A program made the position numbers and the translations under genes. The notes beneath the pieces are model-generated. The model did not search any database. It saw nothing but the letters and a program-made list of their open reading frames with translations, and was not told the origin of the DNA. This document shows positions 56,001-63,298 of a DNA stretch of 64,000 nucleotides, one piece after another. The stretch is from Zoroaster sp. YZ-2022 (taxonomy: Eukaryota > Echinodermata > Asteroidea > Forcipulatida > Zoroasteridae). Numbering within the stretch: position 1 is the stretch's first letter; each line of letters begins with the position of its first letter. The stretch lies in contig CM055835.1 in NCBI GenBank assembly GCA_029582265.1, positions 7,617,500 through 7,681,499 of the forward strand, read 5' to 3'.

Positions 56001-59000
56001 AAAAAAAAAAAAAAAAAACATGTATGTTATAGAATACCACTACACCATGTGATCTGCAATGGCATTGGTTGAGTCAGTGTCATACATGTACATACAGGTA
56101 CCCTATGTGGACCTGAGAACAAAAGATGCCCAGGTTCTTGCGACGTAATTATGTGGACTTACACATGTCCACACAAGGTTTCACAAATTAGAAAATCTAA
56201 ATTTTCTCAAAATGGAAGCATTTTTGGTTGTTATCCGTTGTAAAATCGTCAGTAAAGTGACCGTGGTACTTGTGTCCTTGAGCAAGACACTTTACCATAA
56301 ATGCTTCTCTCCACCCAGGAGTAAATGGGTACCTGTGAGGGCTGAGTTGGTTGTTGTGTTTGATTAGCCCTATATGCGCCGAAATGGCAGCTGTATACTC
56401 CCTAGGGAGCTGAGATGGTTTCTGGAATGATTTATGTGCCTGATGAGCAGAGGTAATAATGTACAGCGCTTTGATACCTTGTTTAAAAGCGCTTTAAAAT
56501 GCCCGACATTATTATTATTATTATAAAATGTAGTAGATTATTCAAGGGAAAGACTGAGACAAAATCTACTCGTGGCCGAGCGGTCTAGCGCACCGAACTC
56601 AAGTTCTGGTGTTGCCAGCAGCAGGGTGTGGGTTCGAGCCCCGGTCGTGACACTTGTGTCCTTGAGCAAGGTACTTAACCATAATTGCTTCGTCCTTCGG
56701 ATGGGACGTAAAGCAGTAGTTCCCGTGTGTTGTATAATGCACGTAAAGTAGATTGTCGTGCGGTCTAGCGCACTGAACTCAAGTTCTGGTGTTGCCAGCA
56801 GCAGAGTGTGGGTTCGAGCCCCGGCCGTGACACCTGTGTCCTTGAGCAAGACACTTAACCATAATTGCTTCTCTCCACCCAGGGGTTAAATGGGTACCTG
56901 TGAAGGCAGAGATGGTTTGCTCTATATGCGCTAGAAATGGCAGCAATTGAGCTGTATACTCCCCAGGGAGCTGAGATGGTTTCAGGAATGATTTATGAGC
57001 CTTATGAGCCTTATGAGCAGGGATAATAATATAATGCGCCTTGAGCGCCACTTAGTTGGTGGATACGTGCGCTATATAAATCTATACATTATTATTATTA
57101 TTAAGTACAAATGGGAATTTGAAGAACGTGTTTTTCTTAACTATACGAGAAAAACAGAATGTCCACATACACATGTAGGGTATGTAACACAAACATGTGT
57201 ACTTGCACTGCAAACCGACCAAGGACTTATAACAAAGGGAACAATAGGTCCTCGGTCGCCGGTTCTTTGTTTTCAGAGGTCCTTGGAAGGACGTCGTGTA
57301 CAAAACCAATGGAGATTTCTTCAAAAAGTCCAAACACAATGGGAACAATACATGTAGATGTCCTCATCAGTCGTCTTGGAAAGCACGACTGGGTGTGTGT
57401 GTGTTTCTATAATCGTTACCTTGTGGAGTCCTATAACAAAAAGGGATAGGCAAGAACAATTGTCTCCACATGGTAATTCTAAAGGACTCCGTGCTCCATA
57501 AGAATATTTGTGTACAAACCCTATGAGGGTGTCGTGGCCGAGCGGTCTAGCTTACCGGATTCAAGTTCTGGTGTTAGCAACATAATGTGGGTTCGAATCA
57601 CGGCCGTGACACTTGTGTCCTTGAGCAAGACACTTAATCATAATTGCTTCTCTCAACCCAGGGGTTAAATGGGTACCTGTGAAGGCAGAGTTGGTTTGCT
57701 CTATATGCGCTAGAAATGGCAGCAATTGAGCTGTATACTCCCCAGGGAGCTGAGATGGTTTCAGGAATGATTTATGAGCCTTATGAGCCTTATGAGCAGG
57801 GATAATAATATAATGCGCCTTGAGCACCACTTAGTTGGTGGATACGTGCGCTATATAAATCCACACATTATTATTATTATTATTATTATGAGAAATTGTT
57901 AAGTACAGGAACAAAGGAAATAACAATAGAGGTCTCCACAAGCATGCATATTTGTGTGCGTGCGTGCTTGTTTATGGTGTAAACTGAGGACTTATAACAA
58001 AAGGGAACAATGGGTCCTCGGTTGGCGGTTATTGTTTGCAAATGTCCTCGGTTGAAAAACGTGTACAAATCAAATGAGAGATGCCTAAAAATGTTAAAGT
58101 CCCCCCCCCAAAAATAACAAAAGAGGGCTTTGGTTTACACCATATACATGGCTACATGTATGTTAGTGTGTATGAAATCAGAGATCGTCTTTACAATGGC
58201 CTTGGGTGGTACTGTGTTGAATTAATACATGTAAGATCATATTGGCTTTTATGCACAAAACTGTGTACAACATATTGGACATATACATGTACATGTAATG
58301 GTACATGTATGTAGTAGTGTGGAGTGGCTTCCTTGTGAGGAAGGATTAAACACAACCCTTAAACATATAATTATGCCTATAAAAGATGCACTATGCACTA
58401 TTTTTGAATGAAGTTGTTCCATTCGCTCTTAGATATAAATATAATTGCTCCAATACTTACTGGGTTATAGTATGATAGGCTAAACTTGTTGAGATGTGGA
58501 ATAGCAATGTCTTTCCTCCATGATGTAGGATTACAAGAACCACCAAGGAATACTACATGTAAGTGAAAAACAGCACAAAATCTATGTCAATATAATCAGA
58601 AATATCTGAGAATAATCAACCAGTATTAAAGATAAGGTATAGAATTTGTCAATAAAACACATAAATAAACAAATGGAGAACATTAATGTAAAACTTAATC
58701 TGTGTAAAGCTGATGACGGTATCAACCTTAACAATAATTTTGTCTAAAAAAGGTGCTTTCCTTTTTATGAAAACTTAAATTATTGCCAAAAAGTTTATCG
58801 AGAGAGTTCTCTTTTCTAAATTCCACATTGGAATAAATATAAATAATCAGAATGTATTTTCACTCCTATTAATGTATATCTTGATTCAAAGAGAGTAAGC
58901 GTACTCATAGAAGCAGTTTGGCCAACATTACCAATGCTGTATCTTCCCTTCAATGTATATCTTGATTCAAAGAGAGTAAGCATACTCATAGAAGCAGTTT

Positions 59001-62000
59001 GGCCAACATTACCAATGCTGTACCTTCCCTTCAATGTGTATCTTGATTCAAAGAGAGTAAGCATACTCATAGAAGCAGTTTGGCCAACATTACCAATGCT
59101 GTACCTTCCCTTCAATGTGTATCTTGATTCAAAGAGAGTAAGCGTACTCATAGAAGCAGTTTGGCCAACATTACCAATGCTGTACCTTCCCTTCAATGTG
59201 TATCTTGATTCAAAGAGAGTAAGCGTACTCATAGAAGCAGTTTGGCCAACATTACCAATGCTGTATACCTTCCCTTCAATGTGTATCTTGATTCAAAGAG
59301 AGTAAGCATACTCATAGAAGCAGTTTGGCCAACATTACCAATGCTGTACCTTCCCTTCAATGTGTATCTTGATTCAAAGAGAGTAAGCGTACTCATAGAA
59401 GCAGTTTGGCCAACATTACCAATGCTGTACCTTCCCTTCAATGTGTATCTTGATTCAAAGAGAGTAAGCGTACTCATAGAAGCAGTTTGGCCAACATTAC
59501 CAATGCTGTACCTTCCCTTCAATGTGTATCTTGATTCAAAGAGAGTAAGCGTACTCATAGAAGCAGTTTTACCAACATTACCAAGGTTGTACCTTCCCTT
59601 CAATGTGTATCTTGATTCAAAGAGAGTAAGCGTACTCATAGAAGCAGTTTTGCCAACATGACCAATGTTGTACCTTCCCTTCAATGTATATCTTGATTCA
59701 AAGAGAGTAAGCATACTCATTGCATTACATGTAGTTTTGCTTAAAGGGGCAATATTGTCACGATCAACAGGGCATGGAATCAGAGTGCTAGTTTTAGATT
59801 AACTCAGTGACTGAAAATAATACCCCACATGATAAGGTCATATTACCGTTGTTGCTGCATAAATGAGACAGTAATTTTCAGTCACTGTGTTCATCTGAAA
59901 TACTAGGACACTGATTCCATGCCCTGTTCAAAGTCTGCTCTGATCATGATGACATTGTCCCTTTAAAAACATAAAATTGGCAGCATACATGTAACCATCA
60001 ACAGGTACCCTTAAAGGTCATTCATACAGAATTATACTGACATAATGGCCAGGTGTAAGGCTAGTCATATATCAAACATTCACACAACATATGTTCAAAT
60101 AATTACCTTTCAATGTTAATGCCCATTTTGTTTAACCTTTTACTTCCCTTTCCTAATGATACATGGACAATATACAGTGTCTCAAAAAAACTGCAAACAA
60201 AATTTAATGGAATGCCAGACGTAGAATGAGTAACCAGCATAGATAATATACATGTAGGTATGGTTTGAAAGATACACCTTTCCACTTTAAAATGAGACAT
60301 AGTAATAATAATAATAATAATGTGTGGATTTATATAGCGCACGTATCTACCAACTAAGTGGTGCTCAAGGCGCATTATATTATTATCCCTGCTCATAAGG
60401 CTCATAAGGCTCATAAATCATTCCTGAAACCATCTCAGCTCCCTGGGGAGTATACAGCTCAATTGCTGCCATTTCTAGCGCATATAGAGCAAACCAACTC
60501 TGCCTTCACAGGTACCCATTTAACCCCTGGGTGGAGAGAAGCAATTATGATTAAGTGTCTTGCTCAAGGACACAAGTGTCACGGCCGTGATTCGAACCCA
60601 CATTATGTTGCTAACACCAGAACTTGAATCCGGTAAGCTAGACCGCTCGGCCACGACACCCCAAACATCAAACGTCCAAATCTGATAATTTTTGACAGAG
60701 TTAAGAGTACTTTTCCATGAGATGTCAAATTGACGAAGGGACCAAGTTTTCAATTTTAGGCATTGGGACAAAGGTAGCCTAATTGCCTCTGTGTGGATAA
60801 TTACCTGGCCTACAAAAATGTGTTTAGCGAGTAAACACAATTCTAAACACTTTCTTGCTATCAGTTTGTAAACATGTTTACATGCTGAACATTTTTAGCA
60901 TGAGGACCGATAGTGTTTAGCCATTGAAAATTGATGTTTAGGAATTGGACATGTGCGTTCAGCTAGTAAACATGTTTACAAACTGATACCAAGGAAAGTG
61001 TTTACTTGCTAAACAGTTTTTTCTTTTTTTAGAGTATTATGTATTGTGCTTAATTAACTTGTGCAACTGTGTACTGTCAATTCATTTTTCGTCAAACATT
61101 GATCATGGTTGGTGTTCAGCTATCTAACGAGCAGAGAGTTTTTTGTGTCACGGAGTACATCCGTACTGGAAGAGTAAATGGTGTTATCGATGCATTTATG
61201 CAGCGATTCCCAGATCGAGATCCACCTGCAGCCAGCACTATCTGGAGAAACATGCGAAAGTACCGGAGGGAGGGTACCAGCCTCAATCTCAATCGAGGGT
61301 GTTCCGGGCGACATCGGACTGGGAGGTCGGCGGAAAATATCGAATTGGTGGAGGCGCAGCTGGATGCCAACCCGCATGTCAGTGCGAGACGGAATGGACT
61401 GGGCCTACCACATGCCACGTTCAATCGCATCACTCGGCTGGACCTGGGCATGCACCCCTACCAAATGCGTGTGCGACATCGGCTGCTACCGCCGGATTTG
61501 CCAAGACGGTTGAATTTTCATCAGTGGGTCGTCGACCAGCTGCAGGCAGATGTGCGATTCGTCCATCATCTCGTCATTGGCGATGAAGCTGGATTTTCTC
61601 TCAACAGGAAAGTCAACTCACGCAATGTTCGAGAGTACGCCCCCAAACAACATCCACCTCCCTTCAATTACGAGCACAACTTCCAACGTGAGAAAGTGAG
61701 TGTCTGGGTTGGCCTCTGCGGCAGTGGCCTCATCGTCGGACCGGTGTTTTTTCAGGGCAACCTCAACGGCCGGCGTTACCTTGAGATGTTGAATGATGAT
61801 GTCATCCCCATCCTTGAGGAACATTTCGAGGTTCAGGAGCGAGGTGTGTTTAGGTGCCTGTGGTGGGCTCAAGACGGCGCTCCGGCTCATCGTCTACTGG
61901 CTGTCCGAGACCGCCTTCATGAAGCATTCGGAGACCGTGTCAAAGCGTTGAATCATGTGCATGAATGGCCACCGAGATCTCCAGACCTCACCCTGTGTGA

Positions 62001-63258
62001 TTTCTACCTCTGGGGATACTTGAAATCCAAGGTGTACACGACTCCCCCTCCGGACCTGCAGACTCTCCGTGACAGAATAACAGCTGAGATTGACGTCCTG
62101 CGGCAGACTCCAGATGTTGTTAGGAGAGCGATGGGAGACATGGAGAGACGATGTCGCCTGTGTATCGGCGAGAGGAGGGCATGTTGAGGGGGACGGGATG
62201 TAATTATCAACAGTTCATCCACATTGCAACACTTGCACATCTAAACAAAATCGATTATCACGGCATTTAAAAACTTGGCCCCATCGTCAATTTGATCTCT
62301 CTTGGAAAAGCACTCATAACTCTGTCAAAAATAATCAGATTTGGACGTTTGATGTCTCATTTTAAACCATCTTTCAAACCATACCTATATTATCTATGTT
62401 GGTTACTCATTCTACATGTACGTCTGGCATTCCGTTAAATTTTGTTTGCATTTTTTTGGAGACACACTGTACATGTACATGTACATAACAGATTGCCTGA
62501 AGCAAATCATCCAAAAATAGATATAAGCCAAGTGCTTAAATACTAAAGAAAAATATATACTTTATGAAAATTCACATAGGTTTTCAGAATATATAGACAA
62601 GGGTTTTTATTTGTATGTACACGTATGCGCCAGAATATATAGACAAGGGTTTTTATTTGTATGTACACGTATGCGCCAGAATATATAGACAAGGGTTTTT
62701 ATTTGTATGTACACGTATGCGCCAGAATATATAGACAAGGGTTTTTATTTGTATGTACACGTATGCGCCAGAATATATAGACGAGGGTTTTTATTTGTAT
62801 GTACACGTATGCGCCAGAATATATAGACGAGGGTTTTTATTTGTATGTACACGTATGTGCCTGAATATATAGACGAGGGTTTTTATTTGTATGTACACGT
62901 ATGCGCCTGAATATATAGACAAGGGTTTTTATTTGTATGTACACGTATGCACCTGAATATATAGACGAGGGTTTTTATTTGTATGTACACGTATGCGCCT
63001 TTTCATGGTTCTGAGAAAGCCACAAAAGCCTGTTTGCTGAAATGTATTGAATACATTGATCCACGGTGTCAATCAAATAGCATTGGATCAACCAATAAGG
63101 TTAAGCATTGCTAAGGCTGGGCAGTAATTAGTCATATCAGCAGTACTTTACCTTTAAATTTAGGCATAGATGTAGATGATGGTCTGAGAGTAGGTGAACT
63201 GTGATTATATCTAGGGTCTTCAGTATGAAGACTCATATCATGACAATGAGTCAAGGCA
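39154..63258 (-). CDS. Raw-like protein with two nucleoside 2-deoxyribosyltransferase-like domains and EF-hand module, 3' part (11 exons)
   Basis: Joined exons, 5' to 3' on the minus strand: 63258-63152, 58552-58461, 54859-54727, 53441-53369, 51830-51627, 51003-50940, 48229-48031, 47665-47539, 44582-44438, 43156-43073, 39321-39154. All junctions are AG/GT and phases match, giving 464 residues. Order: Ser/Pro-rich segment; domain 1 (FLGGSCNPTSWRKDIAIP, NWDHELIAIEDEAK, LLLFVIDNSTRSVASLVEAA); a 67-residue linker; an EF-hand-like loop FDPTDSGQISLSN; domain 2 (FLGGTCLHTSWREDIAIP, LLFVISATARGIASMIEVA); C-terminal helix. The F-L-G-G and S-x-x-E-A blocks identify the NDT-like family that includes Drosophila Raw, a JNK-pathway antagonist. 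Whether it has enzyme activity is unknown. The family call is good; the Raw relationship is likely, from memory. The 5' exons lie right of the window. Confidence 0.8.
39409..40054. mobile_element. TIR element with GGGAAGGTACAACATT ends, containing a nested MITE
   Basis: The left TTAAAGGGAAGGTACAACAT and the right ATTACCAATGTTGTACATTC, then CCTTTGA, are inverted. The left terminus equals the start of the 81-bp satellite unit. An AGTCTATTACC MITE (about 39448-39812: GGCATAGTACTCGAAGAACA, end AATAGACTTTTGG) sits inside. Confidence 0.6.
40131..40762. repeat. CCCTAA-ended repeat, inverted relative to 11812-12808
   Basis: Starts TTAACCCTAACTCCCTAAGC and ends GGGGATCGTTTGGGTTAA. The interior repeats CCCATCAAACTCCAACA and AGTACTCAACC. 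The same blocks occur in reverse order and orientation at 11812-12808. Confidence 0.65.
40933..41285 (+). mobile_element. tRNA-derived SINE, long form
   Basis: GTGTCGTGGCTGAGCGGTCT, B box GGGTTCGAATCA, the conserved body with CTATATGCGCTAGAAATGGC, then the tail CGCTATATAAATCCACACAT and (ATT)n. In the last raw-like intron, antisense to the gene. Confidence 0.87.
41290..41965. other. Intron, nothing recognised
   Basis: No exon, array or TIR pair seen. Confidence 0.35.
41970..42475. repeat. Irregular repeat of CCTCAATCCTCCAAAATCC
   Basis: AACCTCAATCCTCCA-type motifs occur six or more times at variable spacing, ending GGGAGGATTTGGGAAGGTTA. It resembles the interior of the CCCTAA-ended family with different motif content. 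Confidence 0.5.
42480..43072. other. Intron, nothing recognised
   Basis: Contains TGACAAGTG/GAGTGAC-like short strings only. Confidence 0.3.
43073..43156 (-). CDS. Raw-like exon, end of second NDT-like domain
   Basis: Acceptor TTTAATAG, donor AAG/GTTAGT on the minus strand; 84 nt, phase 0. It encodes VAHYIGQGRKVVLCIQNMID, then GVSVYDEK. The G-x-G-R-K-V-V-L strand matches the G-R-R-P-L-V-L strand of domain 1. Confidence 0.87.
43160..44035. other. Intron, partly GC-richer, unclassified
   Basis: 43490-44030 is less AT-rich (for example CACGGGGCCTGTGTGGGCTG, GGCCGGAAGGTTACTGAG) and looks like unknown repeat DNA. No frame of interest. Confidence 0.3.
44039..44310 (-). mobile_element. tRNA-derived SINE, composite, reverse
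   Basis: (AAT)n, the long-form tail GTGCTCAAGGCGCATT, then the CGTCCCATCCGAAGGACGAA body and the B box GGCTCGAACCC (reverse). It joins the long-form tail to the CCTTCGGATGGGACG body; the A box is truncated. Confidence 0.78.
44438..44582 (-). CDS. Raw-like exon, core of second NDT-like domain
   Basis: Acceptor TTGCTAACAG, donor GAG/GTAAGA; 145 nt, first base completes AAG. It encodes KHGFTYFNPHVSDWNMSNIP, then VEAIAKETSLYLLFVISATA, then RGIASMIE. The equivalent of the I-E-D-E-A-K block of domain 1 reads V-E-A-I-A-K. Confidence 0.9.
44915..45040 (-). mobile_element. Partial MITE, TTAAAGGGACAAT family
   Basis: GATTACTGGCTCATTTATGC, TTTCAGTGACTGAGTTAATC and CTGATTCCATGCCCTGTTGA match one arm and the centre of the family. 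Confidence 0.65.
45205..45520 (-). mobile_element. tRNA-headed SINE, second family
   Basis: The same order as at 13395-13775: ATTGGTGAAATTCTTGCGTC, TTGCCCTACACCGACGTGTG, then on the minus strand GTGGTCGAGAGGTTAAGACG and GTGGGTTCGAATCCCGCC. The end sequence ATTCTTGCGTCGGGAG is present at both sides (45220 and 45468). Confidence 0.75.
45578..45850. mobile_element. MITE, TACTACTCAAAACAATTTAG family
   Basis: TACTACTCAAAACAATTTAG, then GGAACACCGG at the left and its reverse complement at the right, flanked by TA (Tc1-like). Non-coding 270-bp interior. An inverted copy is at 53706-53998. Confidence 0.85.
45855..46765. other. Intron, possible decayed coding repeat
   Basis: Frames at 46064-46267 and 46236-46571 (for example CCDLIAGDANEFLNGIDERL) look less random than the usual AT-rich noise and may be a worn transposon protein. 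I recognise no family. Confidence 0.3.
46767..46983 (-). mobile_element. MITE, TTAAAGGGACAAT family, reverse, with adjacent partial duplicate
   Basis: TAAAGGGGCAATATCATCAC at the left and TGATAATTGTCCCTT at the right. The last ~58 bp (CTAAAACTAGCACTCCGATT) are repeated at 46987-47042. Confidence 0.8.
47066..47295. mobile_element. Tc1-like MITE, ACAGCAAAAGAAACGTCACC ends
   Basis: The left ACAGCAAAAGAAACGTCACC, then CCCTAAA, and the right AGGGGTGACGTTTCTTTTGC, then TGT, are inverted. TA is nearby on both sides. About 225 bp, non-coding. Confidence 0.82.
47358..47426. repeat. 20-bp tandem, about 3.4 copies
   Basis: AACATAATAAAGTTTGTCAC repeated head to tail. Confidence 0.88.
47539..47665 (-). 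CDS. Raw-like exon, start of second NDT-like domain
   Basis: Acceptor TTGATTACAG, donor CAA/GTAAGC; 127 nt. It encodes WLSTFKKPSIPREVIYIETD, then VFLGGTCLHTSWREDIAIPT. It repeats the exon 58461-58552 pattern (F-L-G-G-x-C, T-S-W-R-x-D-I-A-I-P). Confidence 0.92.
48031..48229 (-). CDS. Raw-like exon, second half of EF-hand-like module
   Basis: Acceptor CATGTAG, donor ATC/GTAAGT; 199 nt, ending phase 1. It encodes AFLAIRAITGKDLTFPAYDQ, then IVASCKESREKTDFDFNEFC, then CLVTEYKHYEPP onward. D-F-D-F-N-E-F-C-C-L-V looks like the end of a second, degenerate EF-hand. Confidence 0.87.
48376..50836 (-). repeat. 39-bp minisatellite in raw-like intron, about 63 copies
   Basis: The unit is GTGCATTTCCACCATTAGAG, then GACTAAACTCTGATACTAG (39 bp). 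It lies wholly in the intron between the two EF-hand exons. As 39 is a multiple of three, the minus strand is open for 859 codons, but this is not a gene. Variants CCGCC for CCACC and CCGATA for CTGATA are concentrated at 50030-50740; AGCGG for AGAGG is scattered. Confidence 0.95.
50940..51003 (-). CDS. Raw-like exon, EF-hand-like loop
   Basis: Acceptor ATCTTTCAG, donor AAT/GTAAGT; 64 nt. It encodes NIKDTFREFDPTDSGQISLS and N. The loop D-P-T-D-S-G-Q-I-S-L-S-N has D1, T3, S5, G6, I8 and N12 of an EF-hand; the usual Glu at 12 is Asn, so calcium binding is doubtful. Confidence 0.87.
51237..51575. mobile_element. MITE, AGTCTATTACCTACATGAAG family
   Basis: The left AGAAGTCTATTACCTACATG and the right CTTCATGTAGGTAATAGACT are inverted. 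The interior has ATTGTTCCACAGACTGACAC and GCCGTGGTATGGATTACAAC. The cleanest copy. Confidence 0.85.
51627..51830 (-). CDS. Raw-like exon, linker after first NDT-like domain
   Basis: Acceptor CCTTTATAG, donor AAG/GTAAGT; 204 nt. It encodes ELKDLKHSHAFLCDLVERQC, then CPIFEDLPVALHCAAKVLNT, then GIDMSQLSLEDGAQPVKHPN and FKVGDKL. Helical, Cys-containing, no family recognised for this segment alone. Confidence 0.88.
51835..53368. other. Raw-like intron, old repeats
   Basis: 51910-52065 resembles decayed hammerhead-flank sequence (GATAAGAACTGGTGGTTTGA). 52385-52470 reads like a LINE C-terminus on the plus strand (NRLPNSLQDFKTNPRP). The rest is AT-rich with ACATGTACATGT strings. Confidence 0.4.
53369..53441 (-). 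CDS. Raw-like exon, end of first NDT-like domain
   Basis: Acceptor TTTATCATCAG, donor TAA/GTAAGA; 73 nt. It encodes GRRPLVLVMRGLPTEVDNEK, then ISD, the final beta strand of domain 1. Confidence 0.86.
53706..53998. mobile_element. MITE, TACTACTCAAAACAATTTAG family, inverted copy
   Basis: The same ends as at 45578-45850 but opposite interior orientation. The left end carries a 17-bp internal duplication (AAAACAATTTAGGGAAC twice). Confidence 0.85.
54000..54726. other. Intron, nothing recognised
   Basis: AT-rich with no repeat ends identified. Confidence 0.35.
54727..54859 (-). CDS. Raw-like exon, core of first NDT-like domain
   Basis: Acceptor TCACGCAG, donor CAG/GTATGT; 133 nt. It encodes QVENWDHELIAIEDEAKMIA, then ELLLFVIDNSTRSVASLVEA, then AYLS. 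The Glu in S-L-V-E-A-A is where the enzyme family has its nucleophile-region Glu. Confidence 0.92.
54865..55765. other. Intron with (CA)n, poly-C and ACATGTACATGT tracts
   Basis: Simple repeats near 55226-55242, 55290-55300 and 55535-55562. The stretch 54930-55180 is GC-richer, with no gene found. Confidence 0.4.
55784..56018 (+). mobile_element. Young poly(A) retrocopy with 14-bp target duplication
   Basis: CATGTATGTTATAG occurs at 55770-55783 and 56019-56032. The 235-bp insert ends with AATAAACGGCAAAACCTTAT, then TTAAATA and about 22 A. It has an internal T run. The structure is that of a 5'-truncated, LINE-mobilised transcript; I could not identify the source gene. Confidence 0.8.
56262..56524 (+). 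mobile_element. SINE, 5'-truncated, GATACCTTGTTTAAAAGCG tail
   Basis: Starts within the body (ACTTGTGTCCTTGAGCAAGA), then CAGCGCTTTGATACCTTG and (ATT)n. The same tail type as the copy at 19362. Confidence 0.8.
56570..56750 (+). mobile_element. SINE fragment, CCTTCGGATGGGACG type
   Basis: CGTGGCCGAGCGGTCTAGCG, B box GGGTTCGAGCCC, CTTGAGCAAGGTACTTAACC, CCTTCGGATGGGACGTAAAG. Immediately followed by another SINE. Confidence 0.8.
56754..57103 (+). mobile_element. tRNA-derived SINE, long form
   Basis: The head is slightly damaged (GTCGTGCGGTCTAGCGCACT); the body and tail are complete to (ATT)n at 57088-57103. GCCTTATGA is duplicated near 57000. Confidence 0.85.
57105..57527. other. Intron, related to 57890-58080
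   Basis: GGACTTATAACAAAGGGAAC, AATAGGTCCTCGGTCGCCGG and GTGTACAAA recur as GGACTTATAACAAAAGGGAA and ATGGGTCCTCGGTTGGCGG near 57985-58035, so a second dispersed repeat flanks the SINE at 57528-57888. Confidence 0.5.
57528..57888 (+). mobile_element. tRNA-derived SINE, long form
   Basis: GTGTCGTGGCCGAGCGGTCT to (ATT)n, full length. Very close to the copy at 60303-60660 in opposite orientation, including the GCCTTATGAGCCTTATGAGC duplication. Confidence 0.9.
58461..58552 (-). CDS. Raw-like exon, start of first NDT-like domain
   Basis: Acceptor TTACATGTAG, donor CCA/GTAAGT; 92 nt. It encodes FLGGSCNPTSWRKDIAIPHL, then NKFSLSYYNP. The split codon with the preceding exon gives Val. Confidence 0.92.
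58870..59720 (-). repeat. 81-bp satellite array, reverse, about 10.5 copies
   Basis: The same 81-bp unit as 31056-32106 on the minus strand. It lies inside a raw-like intron. One unit carries a 3-bp insertion (GTATACCTTCC near 59265), which splits the open frames. Confidence 0.92.
59741..59966 (+). mobile_element. MITE, TTAAAGGGACAAT family
   Basis: TTAAAGGGGCAATATTGTCA to GATGACATTGTCCCTTTA. Complete ends; directly adjoins the 81-bp array. Confidence 0.87.
60303..60660 (-). mobile_element. tRNA-derived SINE inserted in the mariner-like left arm
   Basis: A full-length reverse copy from (AAT)n at the left to CGGCCACGACAC. On either side the transposon arm continues (AAATGAGACAT before, CATCAAACGTCC after), which dates the SINE as younger than the transposon. 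Confidence 0.9.
61105..62187 (+). CDS. Mariner/Tc1-superfamily transposase, apparently intact
   Basis: 360 residues from ATG 61105 (an ATG at 61069 is open but adds an unlikely leader). The N-terminal helix-turn-helix region includes STIWRNMRKYRREGTSLNLN. The catalytic acidic residues are in VIGDEAGFSLN, CLWWAQDGAPAHR and PPRSPDLTLCDFYLWG. By my count 36 residues lie between the second and third Asp, so it is not classical mariner (34). It cuts and pastes DNA at TA sites. No stop or frameshift across the domain suggests recent activity. It is GC-richer than the surrounding host DNA. Confidence 0.88.
   Translation: MVGVQLSNEQRVFCVTEYIRTGRVNGVIDAFMQRFPDRDPPAASTIWRNMRKYRREGTSLNLNRGCSGRHRTGRSAENIELVEAQLDANPHVSARRNGLGLPHATFNRITRLDLGMHPYQMRVRHRLLPPDLPRRLNFHQWVVDQLQADVRFVHHLVIGDEAGFSLNRKVNSRNVREYAPKQHPPPFNYEHNFQREKVSVWVGLCGSGLIVGPVFFQGNLNGRRYLEMLNDDVIPILEEHFEVQERGVFRCLWWAQDGAPAHRLLAVRDRLHEAFGDRVKALNHVHEWPPRSPDLTLCDFYLWGYLKSKVYTTPPPDLQTLRDRITAEIDVLRQTPDVVRRAMGDMERRCRLCIGERRAC
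62586..62999. repeat. 46-bp minisatellite, 9 copies
   Basis: The unit is AGAATATATAGACAAGGGTT, then TTTATTTGTATGTACACGTA, then TGCGCC. Changes: GACAAG/GACGAG, GCGCC/GTGCC/GCACC, and GCCAGA/GCCTGA in the right half. Confidence 0.93.
63152..63258 (-). CDS. Raw-like exon (first in window), Ser/Pro-rich
   Basis: Acceptor TTTACACAG, donor AAG/GTAAAG; 107 nt, with one base of a split codon at each end. It encodes ALTHCHDMSLHTEDPRYNHS, then SPTLRPSSTSMPKFK. Low-complexity, probably disordered, directly ahead of the first NDT-like domain. Confidence 0.78.
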
Positions 63259-63298
63259 CTGTGTAAACAAACAAACACACCATTACATGTACATACAT

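Larger units (their letters stand above)
60173..62471 (+). mobile_element. Mariner-like transposon with long inverted repeats and intact transposase ORF
   Basis: The left arm starts TACAGTGTCTCAAAAAAACT and the right arm, read in reverse, TACAGTGTGTCTCCAAAAAA. The arms stay similar inward for about 200 bp (for example GGAATGCCAGACGTAGAATG with CTACATGTACGTCTGGCATT; TCAAACGTCCAAATCTGATA with ATCAGATTTGGACGTTTGAT). TA flanks fit a Tc1/mariner target. A SINE (60303-60660) sits in the left arm. Confidence 0.85.

Noticed and set aside
58816..59720. Frames of 123-163 codons on both strands
   Set aside because: Second 81-bp array, inside a raw-like intron.
61116..61586. Overlapping frames on both strands within the mariner-like gene
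   Set aside because: Shadows of the intact transposase frame 61105-62187.
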